A stretch of 44,418 bases of DNA from a virus (IMGVR_UViG_3300012920_000077:1-44418), one strand, 5' to 3'. Numbered from the stretch's first letter, positions 7,836-15,921 are shown. The notes: generated by a model from the sequence alone, not told the origin. Translations and numbers: made by a program.

Positions 7836-7893
7836 TGGTGGAGGAGTCGGGAATTGCACCCGAGTCCTGTATGCCTTCAGACATCTTCACGTT

Positions 7894-7901
7894 TATTTAT
7901 A
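7894..7901 (-). promoter_or_regulatory. T4-type late promoter of the tmRNA
   Basis: A perfect TATAAATA on the minus strand, ending 4 bases before the estimated start of the acceptor piece. Transcription would begin almost exactly at the mature 5' end. It predicts late, gp55-dependent expression. Confidence 0.7.
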
Positions 7902-7937
7902 TTATAAAGTAATACTACTGTTTTGGCAACAAAAAAA

Positions 7938-7945
7938 TATAAATA
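7938..7945 (+). promoter_or_regulatory. T4-type late promoter
   Basis: A perfect TATAAATA, 63 bases before the ATG at 8009. It is divergent from the tmRNA promoter, the two boxes lying only 36 bases apart. It should drive the plus-strand genes 8009-9049. Confidence 0.7.
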
Positions 7946-8008
7946 GATGTAGAGCGAGCTTTATTAATCCTTGAAACAAATTATGATAACTTAGTAGAAG
8001 GTGGACAT

Positions 8009-8476
8009 ATGGATCCAGTTACAGCTATCGCTGCAGCTACAACCGCATTTAACGTTATTAAAAAAGGTTTTGATATGGGCCGTGATATAGAATCTATGTA
8101 TGGTGATATGGGTAGGTGGATGGGTGCAGTATCTGATGTTAATCAAGCAAATAAAATGGCAAAGAATCCACCCATATTTAAAAAATTATTTGCTGGGTCT
8201 TCAATAGAAGAAGATGCAATGAATGCTTTTGCAGCTAAGAAGAAAGCAGAAGAAATGGAAAATGAATTACGTACTTATGTTAATTTAGTTTATGGTCCTA
8301 ATTCTTGGAATGAAATAATAAAACTACAAGCTAAAATACGTAAAGATAGACAAGAACAAATTTATGCTCAACAAGAGTTAAGAAGTTATATTATGAATGT
8401 TATAGCTATTATAATAGCATCTCTTGTTCTTGTATCAGCTGTAATTGGTATGATATGGCTATTATTACAGGCATAA
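8009..8476 (+). CDS. Late protein with C-terminal membrane anchor
   Basis: A 155-residue protein with an AAGGTGG ribosome site. The N-terminal half is amphipathic and helical, the middle (residues 65-125) is a charged likely coiled coil, and the last ~25 residues form one strong membrane helix. A tail-anchored late protein beside a cell-wall hydrolase could belong to lysis or virion assembly; this rests on position only. Confidence 0.7.
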   Translation: MDPVTAIAAATTAFNVIKKGFDMGRDIESMYGDMGRWMGAVSDVNQANKMAKNPPIFKKLFAGSSIEEDAMNAFAAKKKAEEMENELRTYVNLVYGPNSWNEIIKLQAKIRKDRQEQIYAQQELRSYIMNVIAIIIASLVLVSAVIGMIWLLLQA

Positions 8477-8477
8477 T

Positions 8478-8816
8478 ATGAAATGGATATCCAGGGTAAT
8501 ACAAACTATATTCATAATAATTTGTGCTCTAACATATTTGTATTTTGTATTTCAACCTACAACAGCTTGGGGTGAGGGAAGAACATATAATAAAAAAGAA
8601 AAAGACACATTAATTATTAACTGTCACTTGGCAGCAAGAAAAGTTATTAAAAAACAAAAAATATGTCTTTATCGTGGAGCTAACAAAACAGAAGAAAATG
8701 TGTTTATAAATAAATTTGAGTACTGTCCAAAGACAATTAAATGTATATATGAACCAAACAAAAAAGCTCCAATGGTTCAAGAAGCTCTAAAAAGTATAGA
8801 GAGAGCATTAAAATGA
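8478..8816 (+). CDS. Small secreted or membrane-anchored protein
   Basis: A 112-residue protein with an N-terminal membrane segment (about residues 8-25) and a basic, Lys-rich periplasmic part carrying four cysteines (in INCHL, KICLY, EYCPK and IKCIY) that could form two disulfides. It begins one base after the previous stop and overlaps the next gene by 4 bases (ATGA). A spanin-like role is possible but not shown. Confidence 0.65.
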   Translation: MKWISRVIQTIFIIICALTYLYFVFQPTTAWGEGRTYNKKEKDTLIINCHLAARKVIKKQKICLYRGANKTEENVFINKFEYCPKTIKCIYEPNKKAPMVQEALKSIERALK

Positions 8817-9049
8817 GTATAGTTAATTATATAAAAAGTAAAATCTCCGATATAAGAAAACAATTAAATGTTGAACCTTATAATGGAGATTTTGATAATT
8901 TGAAGTCAACAATTGTAACAGAAAGATATCGTTACTATCCTCCTAAGCCTGTAGAAATGCCTAAGGCATCTCCCATCGGTAAAAGACGTGATCTCCGATC
9001 TGTCGTGTCTTCGTTTTCGTCTCGGCCCATTCAGGATAAACGTAAGTAG
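8813..9049 (+). CDS. Small basic hypothetical protein
   Basis: A 78-residue Arg/Lys/Pro-rich protein starting in an ATGA overlap. Its last 29 codons run antisense to the end of the hydrolase gene (8961-9491). The overlapping part is visibly richer in G and C. Tight coupling to the upstream gene is the main support; an earlier true end through a frameshift cannot be excluded. Confidence 0.55.
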   Translation: MSIVNYIKSKISDIRKQLNVEPYNGDFDNLKSTIVTERYRYYPPKPVEMPKASPIGKRRDLRSVVSSFSSRPIQDKRK

Positions 9050-9491
9050 CATGATAGTGAGTTGCACCTTTAGTTGAATCATGAAAATAACCTGAATGAG
9101 TATTAATAACTTTCATAGCTATAACTCGAGCTATTGACCACACTTCTTGATCAATTTCTGGAATCACATCTGACTTACCGTCACAGAACCAACTAAATTG
9201 ACAACGATGTTTTATAGGAATCAAAATTGAAGGATCTTTCCATGATGGTCTAGTAGGTCCTTGTTCTACAACAGCACAATAATTATCTGGATATCTCCAA
9301 TCGTTTACTCTATTACGAGTAACTAAGGCTACAGCTATCATACCTCTTAAAGGTTGATTTCGAGCCTCCCAATATATATTTTTAGCTAGGCAAGTTTCTT
9401 CAGCAGCTCTGTCTGTATGATCATCAGCAAAAGCTGGTGGATAACAAGAATACATTAATAATAATGGTAATACAAAAAGAAAGTTCTTCAT
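8961..9491 (-). CDS. SleB/CwlJ-type cell wall hydrolase
   Basis: A 176-residue protein with a signal peptide (to about residue 22, 'PAFADD'). The mature domain matches the Hydrolase_2 (SleB/CwlJ) family: 'CLAKNIYWEARNQPLRGMIA' with the likely catalytic Glu, 'VALVTRNRV', 'CAVVEQ', 'CQFSWFCDG' and a 'YHATYVYPEWA' C-terminal motif. It should cut peptidoglycan from the periplasmic side during lysis. A separate T4-like lysozyme is encoded at 26328-26771. Its start overlaps the upstream stop (TAATG). Confidence 0.85.
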   Translation of the reverse strand: MKNFLFVLPLLLMYSCYPPAFADDHTDRAAEETCLAKNIYWEARNQPLRGMIAVALVTRNRVNDWRYPDNYCAVVEQGPTRPSWKDPSILIPIKHRCQFSWFCDGKSDVIPEIDQEVWSIARVIAMKVINTHSGYFHDSTKGATHYHATYVYPEWAETKTKTRQIGDHVFYRWEMP

Positions 9492-9670
9492 TAGAATACC
9501 TCCATTTTTAACACTCTATAATTTTCGTGTCTAATTCTTTGTTTAATACGTTTCTTAATATTATCGTAAGCAATTGTTTCATTAATACCAAATCCAAAGT
9601 CGTAGAATTCTCTACGTCTACCAGTTGGTGTATACCATTCATAAGTTATTTTTAATTCAACAAATTTCAT
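9491..9670 (-). CDS. Small hypothetical protein
   Basis: A 59-residue frame that links its neighbours by TAATG overlaps at both ends, with a GGAGAGC ribosome site. The sequence is basic and aromatic ('TYEWYTPTGRRREFYDFGFGIN'). Not recognised. Confidence 0.7.
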   Translation of the reverse strand: MKFVELKITYEWYTPTGRRREFYDFGFGINETIAYDNIKKRIKQRIRHENYRVLKMEVF

Positions 9671-9948
9671 TATGATGCTCTCCTTGCAAGAACATCATTA
9701 ATGTCAAATACTGCAAAGTAGATTGGCTTTGAAACATGATCACCACTTTCATCTTTAGTAGCTTCTGTTTTTGAGAATCTAATTAAAGTAGCTGCTTTTT
9801 TAAGACCAGCAAGAGCTTTACCGGTAATACCATCAAGTTTAACAGCTTGCTTAAAAGTTACAAATTCATCATCATAATCATATCCAGCTTCAAGAAGTAA
9901 GACTTCATTTCTACCTGTATATTCATTTCCATTTACATAATTTTTCAT
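9670..9948 (-). CDS. ArdC N-terminal-like (ssDNA-binding) small protein
   Basis: A GAGGAG ribosome site selects the ATG at 9948 (92 residues) over an ATG 27 bases upstream. The pattern 'NGNEYTGRNEVLLLEAGYDYDDEFVTFKQAVKLDG' follows the N-terminal domain of ArdC antirestriction proteins (YxGxN...L...W/FxTFKQA). ArdC binds single-stranded DNA and protects incoming DNA. Only this domain is present; the C-terminal metalloprotease domain is missing. The repeat-bearing early promoter at 9987-10015 precedes it, which fits an early anti-host role. Confidence 0.55.
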   Translation of the reverse strand: MKNYVNGNEYTGRNEVLLLEAGYDYDDEFVTFKQAVKLDGITGKALAGLKKAATLIRFSKTEATKDESGDHVSKPIYFAVFDINDVLARRAS

Positions 9949-9986
9949 GATATTGACTCCTCTTTCTTTTATCATTTTATAGTTAT

Positions 9987-10015
9987 ACTATCCTATAAAA
10001 ATAACAAAAGGTCAA
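9987..10015 (-). promoter_or_regulatory. Early promoter (repeat type)
   Basis: Minus strand: TTGACC (10015-10010), 17 bases, GATAGT (9992-9987). It carries the same upstream block as the promoter at 22162-22190. Confidence 0.75.
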
Positions 10016-10038
10016 CAGAAAAATTTAATTAAAACAAA
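10006..10038 (-). repeat. 33-bp promoter-associated repeat, copy 1
   Basis: Identical to 22181-22213 except for one base. It covers the -35 TTGACC and an AT-rich upstream tract (TTTTAATTAAA), which may act like an UP element. Confidence 0.85.
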
Positions 10039-10044
10039 AATTAT

Positions 10045-10686
10045 TTAGATATATTTATCAATTATGGGAAATATAGGTCTAAGAGCTTCAGCACAGGCAA
10101 TTGCTATCTCTCTATGTTCTTTTTGAGTTCCGTTACCAGAACGTAATTCAATATAATGGATCCATGAACGAAGAGTTCCGTTCATATACATGCGTGATAG
10201 TGTCATACCTTCAGGTAAAACAGCTCGAGCTTGTTCTTTAGCAATATTATTTTCAAGAGCCCAGGAATATGAGTTTTTAACAGCAACAGCAACTTCAGCT
10301 TGTTTTTTTATCCACTCCATTTTAACATCTACATTATCTGTTTCAGTACTATTTTGTCTATTCTTTTTATCTTGCATTCGTGCTTCTTTAAATACAGTGA
10401 ACTCTGTTTGCTCTGCATATCTTTGAGAAAATTCTTGAAACGAAAACGATCTATGTCTTAAAATTTGTCTTGCTATATCTCGAGTAGTTTCAATCTCTAA
10501 GCAAGCAGATACCATCTCGAACGGCGACCAGTGTTTTTCTTTTGCGAGGTAGTTGAGTAGTTTTTCTGACGTTTGTTTGTTGTTCTGATTCGTCGGATTG
10601 GATACACGGGCACAATACGCGATAAGATCTTGGACACTGTTATCTCCTTCTACTGGTTGTGAATAACTAATTAGTTTTACTATCAT
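10045..10686 (-). CDS. thyX: Flavin-dependent thymidylate synthase
   Basis: A 213-residue enzyme that methylates dUMP to dTMP using FAD and methylene-tetrahydrofolate. The ThyX signature RHRxxSxxxxSxR is intact: R77-H-R79 through 'FSFQEFSQR'. The C-terminal 'LPEGMTLSRMYMNGTLRSWIHYIELR' also matches the family. It supplies dTMP for an AT-rich phage genome, together with the dUTPase/dCTP deaminase at 15403. It follows the zinc-finger gene directly. Confidence 0.95.
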   Translation of the reverse strand: MIVKLISYSQPVEGDNSVQDLIAYCARVSNPTNQNNKQTSEKLLNYLAKEKHWSPFEMVSACLEIETTRDIARQILRHRSFSFQEFSQRYAEQTEFTVFKEARMQDKKNRQNSTETDNVDVKMEWIKKQAEVAVAVKNSYSWALENNIAKEQARAVLPEGMTLSRMYMNGTLRSWIHYIELRSGNGTQKEHREIAIACAEALRPIFPIIDKYI

Positions 10687-10905
10687 TTAATAACTATCTG
10701 CCACTTTACTTAATATATCTTTTAACAATTGTGATTGAATGTTTGATTGTTTTACAAATTTTATATCACAATAATTACAAACTACATAACCTTTTTCAGG
10801 TACTTTATAAAACACTTTTGGATGATCATTTTCACAAGAGACTATTTCTTTATCAGTATAAATTACAGTATTTGGATATATTTCATTTGGATCATGTTTA
10901 TCCAT
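10687..10905 (-). CDS. CHCC zinc-finger protein
   Basis: The start is taken as the ATG at 10905 (72 residues), which overlaps the end of the methyltransferase gene; a longer frame to 11016 would run far into that gene. The pattern 'CENDHPKVFYKVPEKGYVVCNYCDIKF' matches the zf-CHCC fold (C...HPxV/I...C-x2-C) known from NDUFS6 and small bacterial proteins. It should bind one zinc. Its partner is unknown. Confidence 0.75.
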   Translation of the reverse strand: MDKHDPNEIYPNTVIYTDKEIVSCENDHPKVFYKVPEKGYVVCNYCDIKFVKQSNIQSQLLKDILSKVADSY

Positions 10906-11422
10906 TATTTTTATAAAACCAAGTATTATCTGGCCCTTCTTCATATTGAGAGCTATGCATTGATACTGCCATTCTAACTCCAAGCATATTAATATCATGA
11001 CCTGAAATAATACCACCTGGTTTTACTTTAGGTGCCCACAATTTAATATCTTCATTTACACTATCCATATCGTGACTAGCATCAATGAATATAATATCTA
11101 ACGATTTATCTTTAAAGTTAGAATGAGCTCGATTAGTAAAATCTCTTATAATGTGAGCCCTGTTAGGATATTGTTTACAAAACTCAAGTAATTCAGGATA
11201 CCACTTTACTGGTTTAAATTTCAATAAATCTTTAGTCTCTGTAATTTTATTTGCTAACCAATATTTGTCAGGTGTAAAAACATCTACTCCATACCAATTT
11301 ACATTAGAACATTGAGTAACAATTGCTTTAAATGTAGGTCCTTTTAAAACACCTAATTCAACTCCTGTATAGTGATTTTCACCTATTTGTGCACTTAACC
11401 AAGCTGCTCTATGTTCACTCAT
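10898..11422 (-). CDS. Class I SAM-dependent methyltransferase (Methyltransf_24-like)
   Basis: A 174-residue protein with a Rossmann-type layout. Motif I is 'GVELGVLKGPTF' (residues 20-31), the acidic strand end is 'YGVDVF', and 'SLDIIFIDASHDMDSVNEDIKLWAPKVKPGGIISGHD' is the typical Methyltransf_24 core. It starts in a TAATG overlap with the carbamoyltransferase gene, so the two are probably co-translated. The substrate is unknown; sugars or small molecules are usual. Confidence 0.8.
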   Translation of the reverse strand: MSEHRAAWLSAQIGENHYTGVELGVLKGPTFKAIVTQCSNVNWYGVDVFTPDKYWLANKITETKDLLKFKPVKWYPELLEFCKQYPNRAHIIRDFTNRAHSNFKDKSLDIIFIDASHDMDSVNEDIKLWAPKVKPGGIISGHDINMLGVRMAVSMHSSQYEEGPDNTWFYKNNG

Positions 11423-12732
11423 TAAAATACCTTTACTTCATATTGTTTTTCAAATGCATCAGCATCTTCAACTGTATTAACCATTGGTAATCCTTTTATA
11501 TTTAGAGATGTATTTAATAACAAAGGACATCCTGTTTTTACATACCATTCTTCTAATATTTGTCTTAATACAGATTTACAATTTTCTTTTACAACTTGAA
11601 CTCTTGCAGTTCCATCAACATGTGTTACAGAATCAAAATCATGTTTAGCTTTAGCTACATATTGCATATATTCATTCATAGGACCACTAAAATATTTATC
11701 AGCCCATTCTTCTAATATTGCTGGTGCAAATGGTCTAAACTGTTCTCTTTGTTTTATATCATTGACTAATTGTTTTATGTGATGTACTCTTGGATCAGCT
11801 AACAAACTTCTATTACCTAAAGCTCTAGGTCCATATTCGGCTCGACCATTAGCAACTCCACAAATTGATTTATCAATTAAATATTTGACCACTTCTCTAG
11901 GATTTATTTCTCTAGTAATATTAGTTCCTAAGTAAGGACTATATTCATACATCTTATTTTTATAAGCTAGAGCTGCACCCAAAGCAGATCCTGCATCTCC
12001 TGGATTAGACATTATCCACACTTCTTTAAACATATCATGTACTTTAGAATTAGCTACACAGTTAAGAGCAACACCTCCTCCATAACATAGATAATTTGAA
12101 TAGTATTGAGCTCTTTTCATTATTTTACATATTTCTGTTTCAATAATTTCTTGAGCTGAAGCTGCTAAATCCATTTCATTAGGATAAATGGTCATTATAC
12201 CTTTATGATAATTTTTATATGGTTTTAATTTATAAAGAGGTTTTCCATAAGCTGCCATACCCATTGTGATATATTCTTCTTCCATAGGTTTTAAAAGACA
12301 GGCTTTTGTTACAGCAGAATAAAATAAACCTAATGACTTAGGATATTTCAAAGACCATTTCTTTTTCTTTTTATACCAAATAGAAGCTGTATCCCATTCT
12401 CCTATTGCATCTATAACTACACAAACTGGTTCTTCTTTAAATGGTCTAGTATAATAAGCTGCAGCAGCGTGAGACCAATGATGCCAAATATAATGATCAT
12501 ATTCTTCTCTTGGTTTCCAAGATTGACCACCCCATAATCTTCTAGTATTTTTCCAAAATGGTTTTTCATAAAATATAGTTTTACCTATAGGCTTATATTC
12601 ATTAGGTAGATTCTTATCATTTTTTATACGAGTAAATCTTTCTGCATGATATGCTGATTCTATTTCAAAATCATTTACATAAGCCCAGGAAGCATCATGA
12701 AAGCCACAAGAAATACCAGTAACTACACTCAT
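11422..12732 (-). CDS. NodU/CmcH-type carbamoyltransferase
   Basis: A 436-residue enzyme of the NodU/TobZ family, which transfers carbamoyl from carbamoyl phosphate through an adenylate. Visible motifs: N-terminal 'GISCGFHDASWAYV', metal-binding 'HHWSHAAAAYY', 'VVIDAIGEWDTAS', 'YGGGVALNCVAN', and the C-terminal 'GRAEYGPRALGNRSLLADPR' with 'RPFAPAILEE'. Families like this decorate sugars or antibiotics; relatives occur in marine T4-like phages, with target unknown. It overlaps gp41 by 4 bases and the methyltransferase by 1. Confidence 0.9.
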   Translation of the reverse strand: MSVVTGISCGFHDASWAYVNDFEIESAYHAERFTRIKNDKNLPNEYKPIGKTIFYEKPFWKNTRRLWGGQSWKPREEYDHYIWHHWSHAAAAYYTRPFKEEPVCVVIDAIGEWDTASIWYKKKKKWSLKYPKSLGLFYSAVTKACLLKPMEEEYITMGMAAYGKPLYKLKPYKNYHKGIMTIYPNEMDLAASAQEIIETEICKIMKRAQYYSNYLCYGGGVALNCVANSKVHDMFKEVWIMSNPGDAGSALGAALAYKNKMYEYSPYLGTNITREINPREVVKYLIDKSICGVANGRAEYGPRALGNRSLLADPRVHHIKQLVNDIKQREQFRPFAPAILEEWADKYFSGPMNEYMQYVAKAKHDFDSVTHVDGTARVQVVKENCKSVLRQILEEWYVKTGCPLLLNTSLNIKGLPMVNTVEDADAFEKQYEVKVF

Positions 12733-14096
12733 ACGTTAAACTCTTTAAATCTTTCAGATATAGCACCATTATCAAATACTGGAGTATCATCTGTTAATGT
12801 TTGTTCACTAACTTCAACATCGGATAATCTCATCTTTGTACGATCAACACCAATAACAAATCTTTTATTAAATGTTGGATCATTATAACGATTCTTAAGC
12901 TGTTTAACCATCAGCTGACCAGCTTGTTCAAGTTCTTCTGTTGATATAATAGCAAACATAAGATCAGCAGTTGCAGGAAGACCAAACGATTCAGAAGTGT
13001 CTTCTAAACCTATATCAGAGTTTGAAAATCCAGAACGTGTAGTTTGTGTTGCAGAGAATAATGGAACATCATATTCAACAGCTAAACCTCTAAGTTCTTC
13101 TGCAATAGCTTTTATATAACTATATGAATTGATAGCACCACCCATACCTTTCATTCTTGAACTTGCACAAATATTTAAATAATCAATAAAGATAACATCA
13201 GGTGCAAATTCTCGTTTAAGTTTTAGTTCTTCAAGTAAAGCTCTAAAATGTCCAGCATGAGCTGATCCTGTTGGATATTCTTTTATAATTAATTTACCAT
13301 TAGTTTTTTTAGAAAGATCTGAAACTTTTTTAGTAAACATATTTTTAGATAAATGTTCTAACTGATCGATAGGAACATTAAGTAAGTTTGCATCTATACG
13401 TTCTGCAATACGTTCTTCAGCCATCTCCATAGTAATATATAAAACATTACGACCTTCTGTTAATGCAGCAGCAGCCACATGACACATAAAAAGAGACTTT
13501 CCAACACCAGTACCAGCAAGAGCAATGTTGAGAGTTTTCTTGGGTACACCACCTTTTGTAATCTTATTAAAAAGATCAAGATCGAATGGTATTCTATCTT
13601 CTTCGGTATGATAAAATTCGTAGCGTTCTTCAACATTTTCAATATAGTCGTGTCCAACATTTTTATCAAAAGATACTCCTAATGCTTTTTGTAAAAGATC
13701 TGGTAATGCATTCTTTGTTAATGTCTGATGCTTACCATCAATAATAGAAATAGATTCCATAATAGCATTATAGATTGCTCTATCTTGACACCACTTTTCA
13801 GTACTATCTAATAACCATTGTTCATCTGAGGTATCTTTTTCAAATAAATGAGGAAGAATATCAATAGCCATTGTATATTGTTCATCTGTAAGTTTATTAG
13901 TTTGATCTATTTCTACTTTAAATGCATCACGAGTAGGTAGCTTATTATACTTAGCTACAAACTTACCAGCTTCTTTAAACAATATTCTATAGATACCTTC
14001 AAAATAGTCAGGCTTAACAAATGGCAATATCTTACGCATGTATTGCTCATTAGTTAATATATTTCTTAATATTATTTGTTCAAGATTTGTTTTCAA
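12729..14096 (-). CDS. 41: DnaB-like replicative helicase gp41
   Basis: A 455-residue DnaB-family helicase that unwinds DNA ahead of the T4-type replisome. The N-terminal domain is helical (to ~150). The Walker A motif is G195-T-G-V-G-K-S201, Walker B lies in 'DVIFIDYLNI', and 'LFSATQTTRSG' is the typical DnaB sensor motif. The position next to uvsX and the length match T4 gp41 (475). Confidence 0.95.
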   Translation of the reverse strand: MKTNLEQIILRNILTNEQYMRKILPFVKPDYFEGIYRILFKEAGKFVAKYNKLPTRDAFKVEIDQTNKLTDEQYTMAIDILPHLFEKDTSDEQWLLDSTEKWCQDRAIYNAIMESISIIDGKHQTLTKNALPDLLQKALGVSFDKNVGHDYIENVEERYEFYHTEEDRIPFDLDLFNKITKGGVPKKTLNIALAGTGVGKSLFMCHVAAAALTEGRNVLYITMEMAEERIAERIDANLLNVPIDQLEHLSKNMFTKKVSDLSKKTNGKLIIKEYPTGSAHAGHFRALLEELKLKREFAPDVIFIDYLNICASSRMKGMGGAINSYSYIKAIAEELRGLAVEYDVPLFSATQTTRSGFSNSDIGLEDTSESFGLPATADLMFAIISTEELEQAGQLMVKQLKNRYNDPTFNKRFVIGVDRTKMRLSDVEVSEQTLTDDTPVFDNGAISERFKEFNV

Positions 14097-14391
14097 TTTT
14101 TCTTTCTTTCATTATTACAGAATTTGTATCAATACCATCTCTAATAATAGCTTGTAACAAGTCTCCAGCATACTCTTGAAGTTCAGTATTGTCAACAGTT
14201 AATTCAGAATCAGGTGATGATATTACATCAAAATTAAATGTCATAATATCTTTTCCCTTTTCGTTTATACTAATTGCACCAAACTTCAGGACAGTTTCAA
14301 CAAAATCACCAGAAAGGATTCTTACATTCCAGTCATTAATGTTATCATTATCTGGAATTAATTCATAATCTTTTAATTCAATTAAGGTCAT
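14080..14391 (-). CDS. Conserved hypothetical protein between uvsX and gene 41
   Basis: A 103-residue acidic protein with no membrane segment. It overlaps both neighbours (14 and 17 bases). Its position between uvsX and 41 suggests a role in recombination or replication, but no domain is recognised. Confidence 0.75.
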   Translation of the reverse strand: MTLIELKDYELIPDNDNINDWNVRILSGDFVETVLKFGAISINEKGKDIMTFNFDVISSPDSELTVDNTELQEYAGDLLQAIIRDGIDTNSVIMKERKIENKS

Positions 14392-15403
14392 TAGGTTTCA
14401 CTATTGAATAATGTTTTTTAATGTAATCTTTAAAATTTGTTTTATTCAAAATTTCTTTCCAAAAGTCTTCATTCAAAGTATCTTTTTCTCTTACTTTAGG
14501 ATCTATTAACTCACCAGTATCTTGATTAACTTGTTGGTACCAACCATTAGATGGTTTAGCTACAAAATCACCAAGTATAGCAATATCTAATAATCCTGAC
14601 CACTTTTGTACTCCACCATCCCAAGATACGCTTATTGGTATTTGAGATTTTTCTTTCACAAATCTAGATTTTTCTACATTAATTACAAAGTGATATCCTT
14701 TTATTTCAGTACCTTGTTTATCTTGACGTCTACCCAATATCCAAATATTATCTGCTGAATAATATATTCCTGTACCACCAGATACTACATCTTTAGGAAA
14801 TAATCCAATCTCTTTGTAAGTATGATTGACAGCAATCATAGGAATACTTTTCATATTTAAATATGGTGTACACATACGAAACAATCCTTTGAGAGCTTTA
14901 GCTCTTGACATATCAGCTACAGACTTTTCGTTTACAGCATCTTCTAATTCTTTCTTAGAAGCTAAGTTACCAACAGAATCAATTACTATTATAACTTTAT
15001 CACCTCTCTCAAGACCTTCTAACTGAGCTATCATATCAAATTTTAATTCTTCTACATTAGTTATAGGTGTATGAAGTACTCTGTTTGTATCAATGTCAAA
15101 GTTCTCAAAATAAGATTGTGGTGATCCAAACTCACTATCATAAAATAATAACACAGCATCTTCATATTTCTTTAGATAAGATGATGCCATAATTAAAGCA
15201 AATGAAGTTTTAAAATGTTTAGAAGGACCAGCTAGAACAGTCAATCCTGGAGATAGACCTCCATCAATAGATCCTGATAAAGCTACATTCATCATAGGAA
15301 CGTCAGTTGGAATCATCTCAACTTCATTGAAGAATTTAGAATCAGAAAGTACTTGTGTAAGTTTTACTTTTGAATTCTTTTTTAATTTATCCATTATTGA
15401 CAT
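14378..15403 (-). CDS. uvsX: UvsX recombinase (RecA-like)
   Basis: A 341-residue RecA-fold strand-exchange protein. Walker A is 'GPSKHFKT' at residues 59-66, the form typical of T4-like UvsX. Walker B is 'VIIVIDSVGNLASKKE', and 'IPMIAVNHTYKE' matches the L2-adjacent strand. It loads on ssDNA with UvsY (37292) for recombination-dependent replication. The ATG overlaps the upstream stop by one base. Confidence 0.95.
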   Translation of the reverse strand: MSIMDKLKKNSKVKLTQVLSDSKFFNEVEMIPTDVPMMNVALSGSIDGGLSPGLTVLAGPSKHFKTSFALIMASSYLKKYEDAVLLFYDSEFGSPQSYFENFDIDTNRVLHTPITNVEELKFDMIAQLEGLERGDKVIIVIDSVGNLASKKELEDAVNEKSVADMSRAKALKGLFRMCTPYLNMKSIPMIAVNHTYKEIGLFPKDVVSGGTGIYYSADNIWILGRRQDKQGTEIKGYHFVINVEKSRFVKEKSQIPISVSWDGGVQKWSGLLDIAILGDFVAKPSNGWYQQVNQDTGELIDPKVREKDTLNEDFWKEILNKTNFKDYIKKHYSIVKPNDLN

Positions 15404-15921
15404 TATTTTGTTCCTGCATATTTTTTATCGTGTTCTTTACCTAGACCATAGTCTCCATCATAGCTAGAAAGAGCTTCTGATTTAAAGCATAAAAATTGGC
15501 CTATCCTAGTTCCTTGTTTAATTCTAGTCCTAGTAGATAGATTACCTATTATATGCATTACTCCAGCCATTACACCATTATAACCAGAGTCATATAATCC
15601 AGAAGTTAAATAAATACCATTTCTATTAAGTGTAGAACGAGTGATTACCCAACCAGCTTCATCTTCACCTACATTAATTATATTTTCCATAATTACTTCA
15701 TATGACCCGGTACTTAAATTATAATAACCATCTTCATCTGGTTCTATTTCAACACTACCTCTATGAGTCTTGTGATTATTGCTTACTTCAAAATCATTTT
15801 CCCATTTAATAGCAAATAATTTACCAAGTCGAAGATCAACTGCATTAGGTTGAACATCTCCTTCTTGAATATTAGTAAGAGTAGAAGTGGATTGTTTACC
15901 ACCAATATTAATCATTGTCAT
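15403..15921 (-). CDS. dUTPase / dCTP deaminase-family protein
   Basis: A 172-residue trimeric dUTPase-fold protein. 'QPNAVDLRLG' near residues 25-34, 'ITRSTLNRNGIYLTSGLYDSGYNG' around 92-115 (motif III of the family) and the C-terminal 'SYDGDYG' match dCTP deaminase/dUTPase proteins. It would make dUMP for ThyX or remove dUTP. Which of the two reactions it performs cannot be told. Two in-frame ATGs lie 6 bases apart; the first is used here. Confidence 0.85.
   Translation of the reverse strand: MTMINIGGKQSTSTLTNIQEGDVQPNAVDLRLGKLFAIKWENDFEVSNNHKTHRGSVEIEPDEDGYYNLSTGSYEVIMENIINVGEDEAGWVITRSTLNRNGIYLTSGLYDSGYNGVMAGVMHIIGNLSTRTRIKQGTRIGQFLCFKSEALSSYDGDYGLGKEHDKKYAGTK

Larger units (their letters stand above)
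7620..7893 (-). ncRNA. ssrA: Circularly permuted two-piece tmRNA
   Basis: tmRNA rescues stalled ribosomes: it enters as alanyl-tRNA, then templates a degradation tag. Here the order is permuted. First comes the acceptor piece (about 7890-7836), with T-stem UCGGG/CCCGA around loop UGCAAUU and encoded CCA end CUCCUCCACCA. Then a spacer, then the coding piece (from 7748) beginning GGGGGAG...GGAUCGACUGG, the conserved tmRNA 5' region. GGGGGAG pairs fully with CUCCUCC, including the G3-U70 pair that marks alanine acceptors. GUCUUC in the coding piece can pair with GAAGAU of the acceptor piece (P2). The tag frame reads ANDNFAPEIRLAA. Helices GAGAUU/AAUCUC around the tag end and GCCAGA/UCUGGC near the 3' end fit P5 and a later helix. 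Such genes are known from Alphaproteobacteria. The outer ends are estimated. Confidence 0.93.

Noticed and set aside
7620-7893. tRNA or self-splicing intron as explanation of the structured GC-rich block
   Set aside because: A T-arm and CCA are present but no anticodon arm; the tag frame, GGAUCGAC box and permuted order fit tmRNA only.
13460-13682. Frames inside gene 41
   Set aside because: Out-of-frame readings over the Walker A region of a well-supported helicase gene.
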